Origin: Paenibacillus pabuli
GTDB lineage: Bacteria; Bacillota; Bacilli; Paenibacillales; Paenibacillaceae
Direction: 5' to 3'
Length of the DNA stretch: 64,000 nucleotides
NCBI RefSeq assembly: GCF_023101145.1
Contig: NZ_CP073714.1
Location: forward strand, 868,001 to 932,000
The position numbers were made by a program, and so were the translations under genes. The notes below the pieces were generated by a model. That model worked only from the letters and a program-made list of their open reading frames with translations. It ran no database searches and was not told where the DNA came from. Numbering within the stretch: the first letter of the stretch is position 1; each line of letters starts with the position of its first letter. This document shows, in pieces, positions 26,901 to 35,054 of the stretch.

Positions 26901-29304
26901 GCAAATATCATTCCAGAATGATAAAGTGAAATCAATCTTCGATGAAGCACACAAGCTTGGCGAATGGGTAGTCAATTATGACCAATTATTAGAACGTAGG
27001 CAACTTAGGAATCTTGGGGTGAAAGTAATAAAGTACCAGCACAATAAATCCCATGGATCAAACATCGTTGTTTCATCAAAATCCCAATTAAACCTGTTAA
27101 ATGTACTCGTAAAAAGAAGATTGAATGCTTTAGGGCTAGAGTTAACTGTGGCGGAATTAGTGGAGCTCACGGAGCGGTTTATTGAGGATGCCAATTCCAT
27201 ATCAGGCGACATCGTTCTTCGTGCTGCAAAACGAGGTGTGTTCGCAGGTGAATTAATTGGTGTCGTGCTTAGTAAGATGATCCTTCAATCCGAGATGGGA
27301 ACAGAGCAGGCTGTAGGTTGGTTTTTCCTTGATGATTATGCGAGTTGGCTTGGACAAAAAGAAGAGCAGATCGCAGATATTTTAGCGCTTGCACCTAAAA
27401 TGGTTGAAAATAAGCCGCATCTTCAAGTATTTGTTTCTGAAGCAAAGTATATCGATGCCAAAGGTGTATCTGAAGCTAGGAAAAATTCTTCAAAACAGTT
27501 GCGCGATACCGTCTCAAGAATGGATAACGCACTTTTTGGAGATCCAGGAAGACTTGATCGTGACTTATGGCTATCTAGATTAAGTGATCTGTTAAATGAC
27601 GGTATTGAGTTAGCTCCGAATTCCCCGTTTACTGTTGAAGAGTTGCGTGAGGGCATTCGGGCAGGGGAAATTCCAATTGAGATCAAGGGTTACTCGCACG
27701 TATTTATGTCTACATCACCTGACACAGCTCTAGATAGTGAAAGAGATCCAATTCCGAGTGCTAAGAACTCCTATCAAGAAGTGTTTACAAGAGATCTTGT
27801 CAGAGAGTTAGTCTTGGCCTATCATCAGGGGAACTCCATTATTGAAGTCAGGGAGAAGCTTGACGATAGTAAACCATGGGATATATGCGATGCTAAATTA
27901 CCCGCTCCAAGAATCAATTTTGTTGCTGCGAGTAATAAAGGTCCAAGTGTTAATAACAGTCCGAGAGTTGGTCAGAGTAATTTTCCTAACACTTTTAATG
28001 AGGATCAAGTTCAGTTGGAAGTTGAGCCGGATGAAGTTATAGGGGGAGAAGAAGAGTACGATCCTCCTACACTCGATAGTCAGAAAGCAGAATCAATTAA
28101 TATAGGATCAATCATGGATATGAGTAGTGAAATTTCATGGGCGAATACTCAGTTAGCAACATGGATATTACAGAATGCTCAAGGCAAAGAAGAAACCGAT
28201 GAGGACCAATCGTGGGTCAATGAGATAGTAAATAAACTTAGAATGGCTTTGATTAGCTATAGCTTGCAAGCAAAAGTGATTGGCCATCGGTTGACTCCTA
28301 ATGCCGTTGTTATAAGGCTAAAGGGATCGGACCAGTTAAAGGTTGATGATATTGAGAAGAGGAGATCAATTCTTCTTACAACACATGCCCTTGATGTAAT
28401 AAACATCATAGCCCAACCTGGAGAGATTGTAGTTTCCTTGGCACGCCCGCAAAGGCAAAGCATATCGTTGGCGGATGTATGGAAGGTAAGGAAGGTGCAC
28501 ACCAATGCCTCCGGATTAAACATGAGTTTTGTTATTGGTGTCAAAGAAATTGATGGGGAGTTGCTCTACCTAAATTTAGGTGGCGACTTTGAAGGTGGAG
28601 CTCAGCATGCTCCACATACACTCATTGCGGGTGCAACCGGAAGTGGTAAATCTGTTTTGTTGCAAAATCTAATCCTTGATATTTGCGTAACCAATAGCAA
28701 GGATCTGGCACACATTTATTTAATTGATCCCAAGTATGGTGTTGACTATATGCATCTAGAGGGTTTACCACACCTTGTTGAAGGCATAATCGATGACCAG
28801 AATAAAGCAACACAGATACTAGAAGACCTTGTCATTGAAATGAATGACCGATATCAAAAGTTTAAGGGGGAAAAAGTAAATAATCTGAAGGATTATAATG
28901 CCAAGGTATCCGAAAGCGAAAAGCTTCCGCTGATATTCTTAATACACGATGAATTCGCTGAGTGGATGCTTGTCGATGAGTATAAGAGTGCGGTTTCTTC
29001 CATTGTTCAGCGTCTTGGGGTAAAAGCGCGCGCAGCCGGAATTCATTTGATCTTCGCAGCACAGCGACCAGATGCAAATGTTTTACCGGTTCAGTTAAGG
29101 GATAACTTAGGAAACCGTTTAATTCTAAGGGTTGAGAGCGTGGGTACTTCAGAGATTTCCCTCGGGGAGAAGGGAGCGGAGAAATTGCTTGGCAAGGGGC
29201 ATTTGGCTGCAAGGCTACAAGGGGAAAGTGGGTTGATATTTGGACAAGTACCTTTTTTATCCGGGGTTGATTTAGCTGAAATTAATAATATTATTTGTGG
29301 GTAG
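23956..29304 (+). CDS. dptH: DptH/SspH-like FtsK/HerA-family ATPase
   Basis: At 1782 residues this is the largest protein of the window. About 1450 residues precede a C-terminal FtsK/HerA motor domain. Walker A is GATGSGKS (1559-1566) and Walker B is FLIHDEFAEW (D1665, E1666), followed by KARAAGIHLIFAAQRPDANV and a C-terminal NRLILRVES segment typical of FtsK/SpoIIIE ATPases. The length and C-terminal motor match DptH/DndH, the proposed DNA translocase of PT-dependent restriction. AGGAGG lies about 9 nt before ATG 23956, which overlaps the dptG stop; an ATG 16 codons upstream in the same frame has no ribosome site. A weak terminator follows. Confidence 0.75.
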   Translation: MNQLELIGKVATEYLRRQLQNGQSEEGTARFILDRLTGDQVTNICKTISQDMLLVSNMAIKVPRKLVEGSGLPSEMVTDEKTTYWRNASCDKPAILLANTNDDQGQSLRDITKVGAGDLKSQPDIWVQVASSNLPLTDEQKRHWQQALKGLQKANECSLEEFSEFTVKVRETIAENGIPVVRALGWALPALRIPRDSYYFDAIPENALGHASRWKKFFTDAYTKRTCYLYKQHPNRQIIENSEIRASYEKVKSQIDPSVQPIMELFIESYVSWSTASENLSELEWETDKVNLLFFELKPMKVNLAEKTKQLYDDEFPDTLTDAEILYLENLNSLFEKKKAKEASDEDKEFYDKHRHNLETDKALKSEWDRFVYGKAIECNDFLVGLLEATERLFAQCDSFIGDKTLRIRTQKTTSKKSWLDLNEDVGMAFCNAYKGLEKLTNWQVNWETYHMFKYDELVLEARQKKGYKKNTSTAKAAIQIVFYLELSYLDLQGSKQKNEVKLVWHGNAQEIGLELHDDLRRLAEHPFSYSSVSQNPVSKKGKLQGLSLSDVGTIQAVFGQDRGSLVGVYTKTTDLQKVILTNLKKLLEEARLSQSDYDALNETWANFSTKYRQSINDWLTDGINSDSMIEQSELYDKFLSALQEHALGDMNRIHIVQPVLDIGNIRVDGDKNKPMTIVAPWHPMRMAAKAVKARQVIGLLNYVLTSDQIDFGDQRLFFSDLKEEIVSPYYPEVAIGYSGHEPVLLSITDTKNDYTLMESPVRTEEEMQTNEDPKEASNKLLSLVERYLELQPHEKTNLSLVLYNCDSTRLPEAIVNSLAAMHEVEDEVRCQVILRHRDTNKLNELYMKMIESTDSDADSFVASEVTRDFMARLRVGVMAHEANALDHKEGKLADIVFLQDVISRQANLEWDEVKVSQMPELLYHYPPRWAKRRSTAKDELKSTVYLACPSQPSVGWSYLSSIYSVVKGKDVNPGTFFLPARQISFQNDKVKSIFDEAHKLGEWVVNYDQLLERRQLRNLGVKVIKYQHNKSHGSNIVVSSKSQLNLLNVLVKRRLNALGLELTVAELVELTERFIEDANSISGDIVLRAAKRGVFAGELIGVVLSKMILQSEMGTEQAVGWFFLDDYASWLGQKEEQIADILALAPKMVENKPHLQVFVSEAKYIDAKGVSEARKNSSKQLRDTVSRMDNALFGDPGRLDRDLWLSRLSDLLNDGIELAPNSPFTVEELREGIRAGEIPIEIKGYSHVFMSTSPDTALDSERDPIPSAKNSYQEVFTRDLVRELVLAYHQGNSIIEVREKLDDSKPWDICDAKLPAPRINFVAASNKGPSVNNSPRVGQSNFPNTFNEDQVQLEVEPDEVIGGEEEYDPPTLDSQKAESINIGSIMDMSSEISWANTQLATWILQNAQGKEETDEDQSWVNEIVNKLRMALISYSLQAKVIGHRLTPNAVVIRLKGSDQLKVDDIEKRRSILLTTHALDVINIIAQPGEIVVSLARPQRQSISLADVWKVRKVHTNASGLNMSFVIGVKEIDGELLYLNLGGDFEGGAQHAPHTLIAGATGSGKSVLLQNLILDICVTNSKDLAHIYLIDPKYGVDYMHLEGLPHLVEGIIDDQNKATQILEDLVIEMNDRYQKFKGEKVNNLKDYNAKVSESEKLPLIFLIHDEFAEWMLVDEYKSAVSSIVQRLGVKARAAGIHLIFAAQRPDANVLPVQLRDNLGNRLILRVESVGTSEISLGEKGAEKLLGKGHLAARLQGESGLIFGQVPFLSGVDLAEINNIICG

Positions 29305-29325
29305 AATTTAAAGGAACTATAAATA

Positions 29326-29361
29326 AGCCTGAGCAATTACCAATTAGTTTAGGCTATTTTC
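29326..29361 (+). terminator. Weak possible terminator after dptH
   Basis: AGCCT(GA) pairs with (TT)AGGCT across a 20-nt loop, followed by ATTTTCT. The region 29305-29516 holds nothing else obvious except the AT-rich promoter area of the next gene. Confidence 0.35.
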
Positions 29362-29516
29362 TCTATTCGACTGCAGTTTAAGAGTTAAGTAAACATAGTC
29401 TAGGTTTTTTTTTTTGAAATGGGGTTAGAATTCCAATGAGTGCAATTCGATATTTTGACTCAAAGTACTTGATTGTAAATTTGAATATTAATTCTTAACG
29501 ATAATGAGGTGATATA

Positions 29517-31619
29517 TTGGCACATTTTAGGCCCATGGCTCGTATTATCTCGCACTTAGGAGAAAGGTTAATAAGTAGTGATAAAGTAGCTTTGCTCGAA
29601 TTAATAAAGAATGCATATGACGCAAAATCAAAGTTGTTGAATATTACTATTGATCAGTTTGAAAGAACAATGGTTATATACGATGAAGGACATGGTATGG
29701 ATGATGAAACCTTACGTGATCATTGGCTGGTTATTGGAACATCAAATAGACTAAGTGATAAGGAGAAAATAGATAAAAGTAATGTTGATATTCCACTAGG
29801 GGAAAAGGGGCTAGGAAGATTTTCTACAATGAGATTGGGAAATTACTTGATAATTGAAACAACCACTAATAACTCGGATTATATTTGGAAACTAGAGATT
29901 GATTGGCGCGATTATAGTTATGACAGCAACAAATTTTTAGATGAAATTGAAACGGAATTAGAAAAGTTGCCCAAACCAGAAAATACAGAGTCATTCACGA
30001 GAATCACAATCAAGGGATTGAAAGAATTTATCGGTGAAGATTGGGATGATAAAGGTATTGAAGACTTTATCCTTGAAACAGCCAACAAATATGTTAATCC
30101 GTTTGTATCCCTTCCTAGACCATTCGAAATAAAGATTAACCTAATCGATCATAGAAAGCGAAGAGTTCGTTCCAAGTTAGGTGAAGAAGATGCTTTGTTA
30201 TTTAATCAGGCTCATCATGAAATCGAAGGTTTTTATAAAGATGGAAAAATAAATTTTGGTTATGTCATTAGAAGAAAGGGAGAGATTATTGAAAGTAAAA
30301 GAGGAGAAATACTAATAGATCAAAAAATTAAAGAAGTCAGGGTTGATAAAGATGGTTACGTGGGTGAATTTAATTTTCATATATATATGTTCAATCGAAG
30401 AAGGCTGAATGAAATTAATGGCTTTTTGAATCGTAAAGCATTAACTGCCGCCCTAGATAGATATACTGGTGGTCCTATGATTTTTCGCGACGGGTTTCGG
30501 ATTTTTCCTTACGGTGAGCAGGGTGATGACTGGCTAGATTTAAATAAACAAAAATTTAGAAGAGGTGGAGTGAGTATAATTGGTGAGCAAACCGCGGGTT
30601 ATATTGCAATAAATTCAAATTCCTCTCCATTTTTAGTTGATCAAACAAACCGAGAAGGACTTGTGAGAAATAAATCATATAACAATTTCAAATCAATTGT
30701 TCAGAATGTTTTTACAACGCTATTAGAGGCTCTTCGTAGAAATGAGCCTAAAGTAACTTCTAATAAAATAGCAGATAATGCTAAGAAGTCTGCAAAGATA
30801 ATTGAAACAACTATTCACAAAATATATAAAAGTGGTGATATTAATTTAGAAGACGCTAAAAAAATTGTTCGAAATTCTCGTAAAATAGAGAAGGGCTTTA
30901 TTGAATTAGAACGAAGAGAGAGAGCAATGGTTGAGATGGCGGCAATTGGTATGACATCTGTTCAAATCGCGCATGAAGTTCATAACTTCATCAATAAAAT
31001 ATTATCTGTTATGTACGACTTGAAAATAAAAAGAAATGAAAAAAGTGATGTCGATTTTGACTTACTAGAATTAAATCTTAAATCTCTTAGAACTATGATA
31101 TCACAAATTGATGATCAAGCAGTAACTATACGTCGTACCAAATCAACAGTTAACTTAGTCAAAGAAATACAGGGTATCGCCGCAGGAATGCAGATAGTTG
31201 CAAAAAAATATATGACACCAACAAATATTATTGTTAGATCCCAAGTCGACAATTTGAATGTTAAAGTTAATAAAGGGCTAATAAATCAACTATTTGATAA
31301 TTTAATTTTAAACTCCCTATATTGGATTGACTCATTAAAGCCTTCAGATGGTGGCACAGAGGGTATTATTCAAATAGAAATATTAGATGATGGAATTATA
31401 AAATTCCAGGATAATGGACCTGGGATATCAAAAGTTGATGCCGAAGCAATTTTTGAACCTTTTTTTTCAAGAAAAGAAGATGGCAGGGGGTTAGGACTAT
31501 TCATCTCAAGAGAAATTGCAGCATTTCATAATATACAAATAACCCTAACTTCCCAGGTTAATTCATTAAATCGATATCACTGTTTTCAGTTGAACTTCTC
31601 TAAGATAATGGAGGATTAA
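29517..31619 (+). CDS. Protein with two GHKL (Hsp90/histidine-kinase-type) ATPase modules
   Basis: A 700-residue protein. The first module (residues 20-130) has an N-box LLELIKNAYDAKS (N32, D35), DEGHGMDD (D56-x-G58-x-G60) and GEKGLGRFSTMRLG. A central S5-like region follows. Then comes a histidine-kinase-like H-box, SVQIAHEVHNFINKIL (H486), and a second ATPase module with NQLFDNLILNSLYW, QDNGPGIS (D632) and GRGLGLFISREIAAFH. So an Hsp90/MORC-like ATPase is fused to a cytosolic histidine-kinase core, without membrane helices. TTG 29517 is preceded by GAGGTG. It abuts the receiver-domain partner by 1 nt. It could be a signalling or defence ATPase; the family is not named. Confidence 0.65.
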   Translation: MAHFRPMARIISHLGERLISSDKVALLELIKNAYDAKSKLLNITIDQFERTMVIYDEGHGMDDETLRDHWLVIGTSNRLSDKEKIDKSNVDIPLGEKGLGRFSTMRLGNYLIIETTTNNSDYIWKLEIDWRDYSYDSNKFLDEIETELEKLPKPENTESFTRITIKGLKEFIGEDWDDKGIEDFILETANKYVNPFVSLPRPFEIKINLIDHRKRRVRSKLGEEDALLFNQAHHEIEGFYKDGKINFGYVIRRKGEIIESKRGEILIDQKIKEVRVDKDGYVGEFNFHIYMFNRRRLNEINGFLNRKALTAALDRYTGGPMIFRDGFRIFPYGEQGDDWLDLNKQKFRRGGVSIIGEQTAGYIAINSNSSPFLVDQTNREGLVRNKSYNNFKSIVQNVFTTLLEALRRNEPKVTSNKIADNAKKSAKIIETTIHKIYKSGDINLEDAKKIVRNSRKIEKGFIELERRERAMVEMAAIGMTSVQIAHEVHNFINKILSVMYDLKIKRNEKSDVDFDLLELNLKSLRTMISQIDDQAVTIRRTKSTVNLVKEIQGIAAGMQIVAKKYMTPTNIIVRSQVDNLNVKVNKGLINQLFDNLILNSLYWIDSLKPSDGGTEGIIQIEILDDGIIKFQDNGPGISKVDAEAIFEPFFSRKEDGRGLGLFISREIAAFHNIQITLTSQVNSLNRYHCFQLNFSKIMED

Positions 31620-31620
31620 A

Positions 31621-33618
31621 ATGCAAATTCAAATGCAAATTCAAGAGATAATAGCTGAGCTAAATATACGTAAAATATTGATGATTGATGATGAGCTGGA
31701 ACTTAATGAAGAACAAAAAAGTCAAAAGGCATTGGAAGCCTTAGGATTATATTCTGATAACGAAGAGTTTTTGAAGCTGCTCAAGAGTGAATTTAGAGAT
31801 GATGTAGTAGATGAATTATTAGAGGATCCTGACAACTCTGATTTTTACAAAGATACAAATGTAAGAGAAAAAATTTATAATGTTGTCGCTGCTTTTATGC
31901 CTGATCAATTTAGGGGAGCTGCACAATTTTTATTAGATCATATAAAGCAATTCTTTAATGGAATTGAAATTGATTGCTTAACAGATCCTTTACAGCCTGA
32001 GTCCATAAAGATAAATGAGTATGATCTCATATTTATGGATTATGAGTACCCTAGTGGAGTTACAGCACTAGATCTCATCAAAAGTTTTAAATTAAATGAA
32101 GACAAAAAAAATTATTTGGTTTTTTTAAGTGCAAAGAACGAGTTTATACTTGACGGTGTTCAATTTAAACTAATGGACAGAGAGAAAAAACAGGAGATTT
32201 TAAGAAAAATATCTAGCGGAAAATTAGAAAAGCCATTATTTCTTCCGGATTATATTAACAAAGGTGCGGGGATAAACAGTGCAATATTTTATGGGGAAAT
32301 TAGCCAAACAATTCAAGGTTTCTATTCTGGGAAAATAATGATGGATGTTAACGACTCAATATATGAATTGCTAGATAAAGGTATTAAAGATACTAAACAG
32401 CTGATGATGTTAAATAATGCGAAAACTATAAAGGCATTAATAACAGATAAATTGGAAACTGAAGGGGTATCCGAGACGAGTTATTTGGTGGATTTTTCCT
32501 TATCAATTGTAAAAAATATTATTAATAAGAACGTTTATAAATTATCCGAAATTCATGAAAAGCTAGACAAGGTTATCGGTTGGGAAAGCTCACTTTGGGA
32601 CTATGAAATGGATAAGCATATGCGACATCTTAGAGAAATACAATTATTAGACAAATTTATTAATGAGCGATTTGCCCCTGTTGATTTTGGAGATATATTT
32701 TCTGTTCAAATAAATAGAGAGACCTATAGGGGGTTACTGATATCCCAATCATGTGATCTAGTTGTTCGATTCCATGATGGTGCCCTTGGGCGTCATGCCA
32801 ATCAATGTTTACTAATACTAGAGGAAAAGAAATATGTGAAAGATAAAACTCCAGGATATGTAAAATTTAGAATGGGGTCAGAGTTGGTAACCTGGAATTT
32901 AAGAAGAAAGGTATTAGTCCCGACCTCTATATTAGATCTAGTTTGCATAAATGAAAATGGATATTCGATATTAGAAATAGATTCAACTCTTACTAGAAGA
33001 TTTACTTGGGGAAACCACCTTTCTAACTTTATTCAGGAATTTGTAAGAGAGCTGTCTGATGAATTTAGGGGAAAACAAGACGGTGAGGCTGTGTATTGGA
33101 ACAATGGGCAAGCAGTATTATGTGAGAAAAACGGAAATAATGTTGATTTTAGGATTAAAAGAATTTCAAGACTTGATTATCTACATGCCTTAGATATTTT
33201 TAATGAGTCTATGAATATAGAAACTAGAGTACCTTTAATTAAAGATCCTTCCGATGATAAAATAAATCTATTATCGGTCAGAATCAAAATGAACAACAAT
33301 GACACTCAACACACGTGTTTTCTGACAGAGAGTGGTTCAAATATTTACATTAATCTGGATACGTTCTTTGAATGTATTAATCATGATAGAAGAACGTTAT
33401 CTTTTTCCGATGAACTTAGAGATACTTTTAAAATCGATCATTTTATTTCTAAGGAAGAACATTCTCAGAGATTGTTAAAGTTAGATGATCAAACAACTAA
33501 AAAAATTATTAAAGATTATGGGATTACAGTTTCTATACCATCCTCCAGAGAAATAGTAGCCTTTAACTTTAATCCAGCTTTACTTAAGCGGAAAGATGAA
33601 GTTGCGGTAACTAAATGA
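31621..33618 (+). CDS. Atypical response-receiver protein with large C-terminal region
   Basis: A 665-residue protein starting 1 nt after the GHKL gene, with GGAGG just before. The N-terminal part reads as a receiver domain: acidic pair D23/D24 in ILMIDDELEL, phosphoacceptor-type D140 in LIFMDYEYPSG, S170 in LVFLSAKNEF and K214 in YINKGAG. Compared with CheY (D12/13, D57, T87, K109), the D-to-S spacing is the same (30), but about 72 residues are inserted after the first strand. The remaining 440 residues have RGLLISQSCDLVVRFHDG and no recognised DNA-binding domain. It probably receives signal from the GHKL protein and acts as effector or adaptor. Confidence 0.6.
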   Translation: MQIQMQIQEIIAELNIRKILMIDDELELNEEQKSQKALEALGLYSDNEEFLKLLKSEFRDDVVDELLEDPDNSDFYKDTNVREKIYNVVAAFMPDQFRGAAQFLLDHIKQFFNGIEIDCLTDPLQPESIKINEYDLIFMDYEYPSGVTALDLIKSFKLNEDKKNYLVFLSAKNEFILDGVQFKLMDREKKQEILRKISSGKLEKPLFLPDYINKGAGINSAIFYGEISQTIQGFYSGKIMMDVNDSIYELLDKGIKDTKQLMMLNNAKTIKALITDKLETEGVSETSYLVDFSLSIVKNIINKNVYKLSEIHEKLDKVIGWESSLWDYEMDKHMRHLREIQLLDKFINERFAPVDFGDIFSVQINRETYRGLLISQSCDLVVRFHDGALGRHANQCLLILEEKKYVKDKTPGYVKFRMGSELVTWNLRRKVLVPTSILDLVCINENGYSILEIDSTLTRRFTWGNHLSNFIQEFVRELSDEFRGKQDGEAVYWNNGQAVLCEKNGNNVDFRIKRISRLDYLHALDIFNESMNIETRVPLIKDPSDDKINLLSVRIKMNNNDTQHTCFLTESGSNIYINLDTFFECINHDRRTLSFSDELRDTFKIDHFISKEEHSQRLLKLDDQTTKKIIKDYGITVSIPSSREIVAFNFNPALLKRKDEVAVTK

Positions 33619-33994
33619 TACATTATTTGCATACGTTTGATAGTTACCGAGTCAACTGTTATTGTGTTCAGTTGGGCTTGTTGACGAACATCGTCAACAA
33701 GCAGTAAAACTCAAACAAAGAGAACAATATGCCGTGGTAAAACCCTTAACAAACGCAGAACCCAAACAACTACCACATGTTCCCGTATACGACACATATC
33801 GAATCTGTCGCATTACTCATTCGTGATTGATACAGATTGAAAAAACCTTTTGTAGAGCGTATTTATTGATTGATACAGAGGTTCGGATATCACTGTTACA
33901 GCGGCTTGTTTTAGTCGTTGATGTGAAATTGATGTGAAAAACGTGAGTATTTGTTTGGTAAGTAATAGCATAATGCAATAAAGGAAAGTATAGT
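33619..33994. other. Intergenic AT-rich region with perfect hairpin
   Basis: GCTTGTTGACGA (33676-33687), ACA, TCGTCAACAAGC (33691-33702) is a perfect 12-bp inverted repeat without a T tail, 58 nt after the receiver gene. It may end transcription weakly or bind a protein. GATTGATACAGA occurs twice (around 33826 and 33870). No gene is seen. Confidence 0.5.
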
Positions 33995-34032
33995 GACGCC
34001 CAAGTGTTGTTAACTACGGGCGTCTTTATTTT
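33995..34032 (+). terminator. Rho-independent terminator
   Basis: GACGCCC (33995-34001) pairs with GGGCGTC (34018-34024), followed by TTTATTTTT. It is likely the end of the transcript from the GHKL-receiver pair. Confidence 0.75.
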
Positions 34033-34140
34033 TGCATTTTAGCCTTGCCAGAAAACAGTGAGTCCAGCTTGTCTGCTGCAGCCTGATCCGCTGTATAATA
34101 TTGCCGGAAATGAGCCGCATCAACAGGCATACTGCATGTG
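34026..34140 (-). pseudogene. Possible C-terminal gene relic
   Basis: A minus-strand frame reads MPVDAAHFRQYYTADQAAAD then KLDSLFSGKAKMQK-stop (stop 34026-34028). Upstream the frame is broken. The helical Lys-rich end is faintly like C-termini of tyrosine recombinases, and it lies next to an rlmD-tail relic, where an integrase would be expected, but the evidence is thin. Confidence 0.2.
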
Positions 34141-34211
34141 TCTTTTCATCGTATGAAAACCGCCTCGAACAGAGAAGCTGCCGCCGCTGTCTGCATCAAC
34201 ACTTTGAAAAC

Positions 34212-34240
34212 AAACGGCAGAGATGCCGTTTGTTTTTGTT
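34212..34240 (+). terminator. Terminator duplicated from 2175-2200 type
   Basis: AAACGGCA, GAGA, TGCCGTTT, then TGTTTTTGTTTT. Stem, loop and flanking ACA are identical to the hairpin after the cbiX-like gene. Confidence 0.75.
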
Positions 34241-34255
34241 TTGATTTTGTTACAG

Positions 34256-34303
34256 CACACTAGTCATGTAGAGTCGGTGGCGATGTTGGTTAGAAGAAAC
34301 TAA
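34256..34303 (+). repeat. rlmD 3'-end relic A
   Basis: In frame this reads HTSHVESVAMLVRRN-stop, against HTVHVESVAMLVKRDLE-stop in rlmD. The first 35 nt match at 29 positions by hand count. Upstream sequence is unrelated to rlmD. Confidence 0.75.
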
Positions 34304-34359
34304 TAGTTCAGGTGTATTGGCGTTTACAGCAATGGAGCTGGTAATGTCCCGCTTCTTTT

Positions 34360-34443
34360 TTTGACCATAGGTTTAAATAGGGGCGGCTGACAACGGTCGC
34401 TCTTTTATTATACCCCCACTCAGTGGCTAGTGAAAAAGATACT
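34360..34443 (+). repeat. Repeated block: terminator-like stem plus IS 3'-end sequence (copy 1)
   Basis: TAGGTTTAAATAGGGGCGGC, TGACAACGGTCGCTCTTTTA and TATACCCCCAC, followed by TGGCTAGTGAAAAAG, recur nearly unchanged at 35650-35724. Each copy follows an rlmD-tail relic. Confidence 0.75.
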
Positions 34444-34957
34444 GTCTCTTAATGTAGGTTAAGGCTTGTTATATCCAAACATAATACCACCGAACTTCAC
34501 GTACGTTAGATCACTTACGATAAAGCGTTTCAATTCAAAGCTTTTCGATTCTTTTGGAAGATGTACTCAATAGCTTCCGTCAGTTCATCTTCATTGGGCT
34601 TTTCCTTCGCTTCATAATAGAACGTGCTTTTGGCGATTACGAGGACGCTTCACATTGCTGATACCGAGTATTGTTCACGGTTATTCTGGAGGATAGCTAC
34701 TATCGTCTCATGGTCAGCGCGGCTTGCTTTAAAATGTCATTCTCCATCAGGAGACGCTGATTTTCTTTTCGGAAAGCTATAAGCTCATTTTCTTCGGGCG
34801 AACGATTGTCCTTTTCCTTAAATGAACCCGTTGCCTTCGATTGCTTGATCCAGCGGTCTAGAGCCGAAGCAGTGAGGTCGTATTTCTCTACAATGGCAGC
34901 TCTGGGCTTGCTGTTTTCGCCCCTATTTTTATGTCCAACTAAGTGTAGCCGATCCAT
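34430..34957 (-). mobile_element. Degenerate IS3-family (IS150-like) element, orfA and deleted orfB
   Basis: The minus-strand frame 34957-34700 (85 codons) is an OrfA with LTASALDRWIKQSKATGSF, an Arg/Glu-rich helix and ENDILKQAALTMRR; its first 15 residues do not fit the family, so the 5' end is damaged. Downstream (34692-34540) an OrfB start is readable: NREQYSVSAMCSVLVIAKST, FYYEAKEKPNEDELTEAIEY, IFQKNRK. It jumps to RFIVSDLTYVKFGG near 34500, so most of the integrase domain is deleted. The element is inactive. Confidence 0.8.
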
Positions 34958-35054
34958 TGTAATTAAACTTTATAAAAGATGTTGAAAGAGTTAAAGGATA
35001 AAGGTATTATTTACTAATAGTACAAAATACATAGGTAAAAAGGAGTACTACTTG

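Noticed and set aside
14961..29304. Classical Dnd system (dndBCDE)
   Set aside because: No DndD (SMC-like), DndE or DndB was found, and the PAPS-reductase-like protein is shorter than DndC; the writer is Ssp-type.
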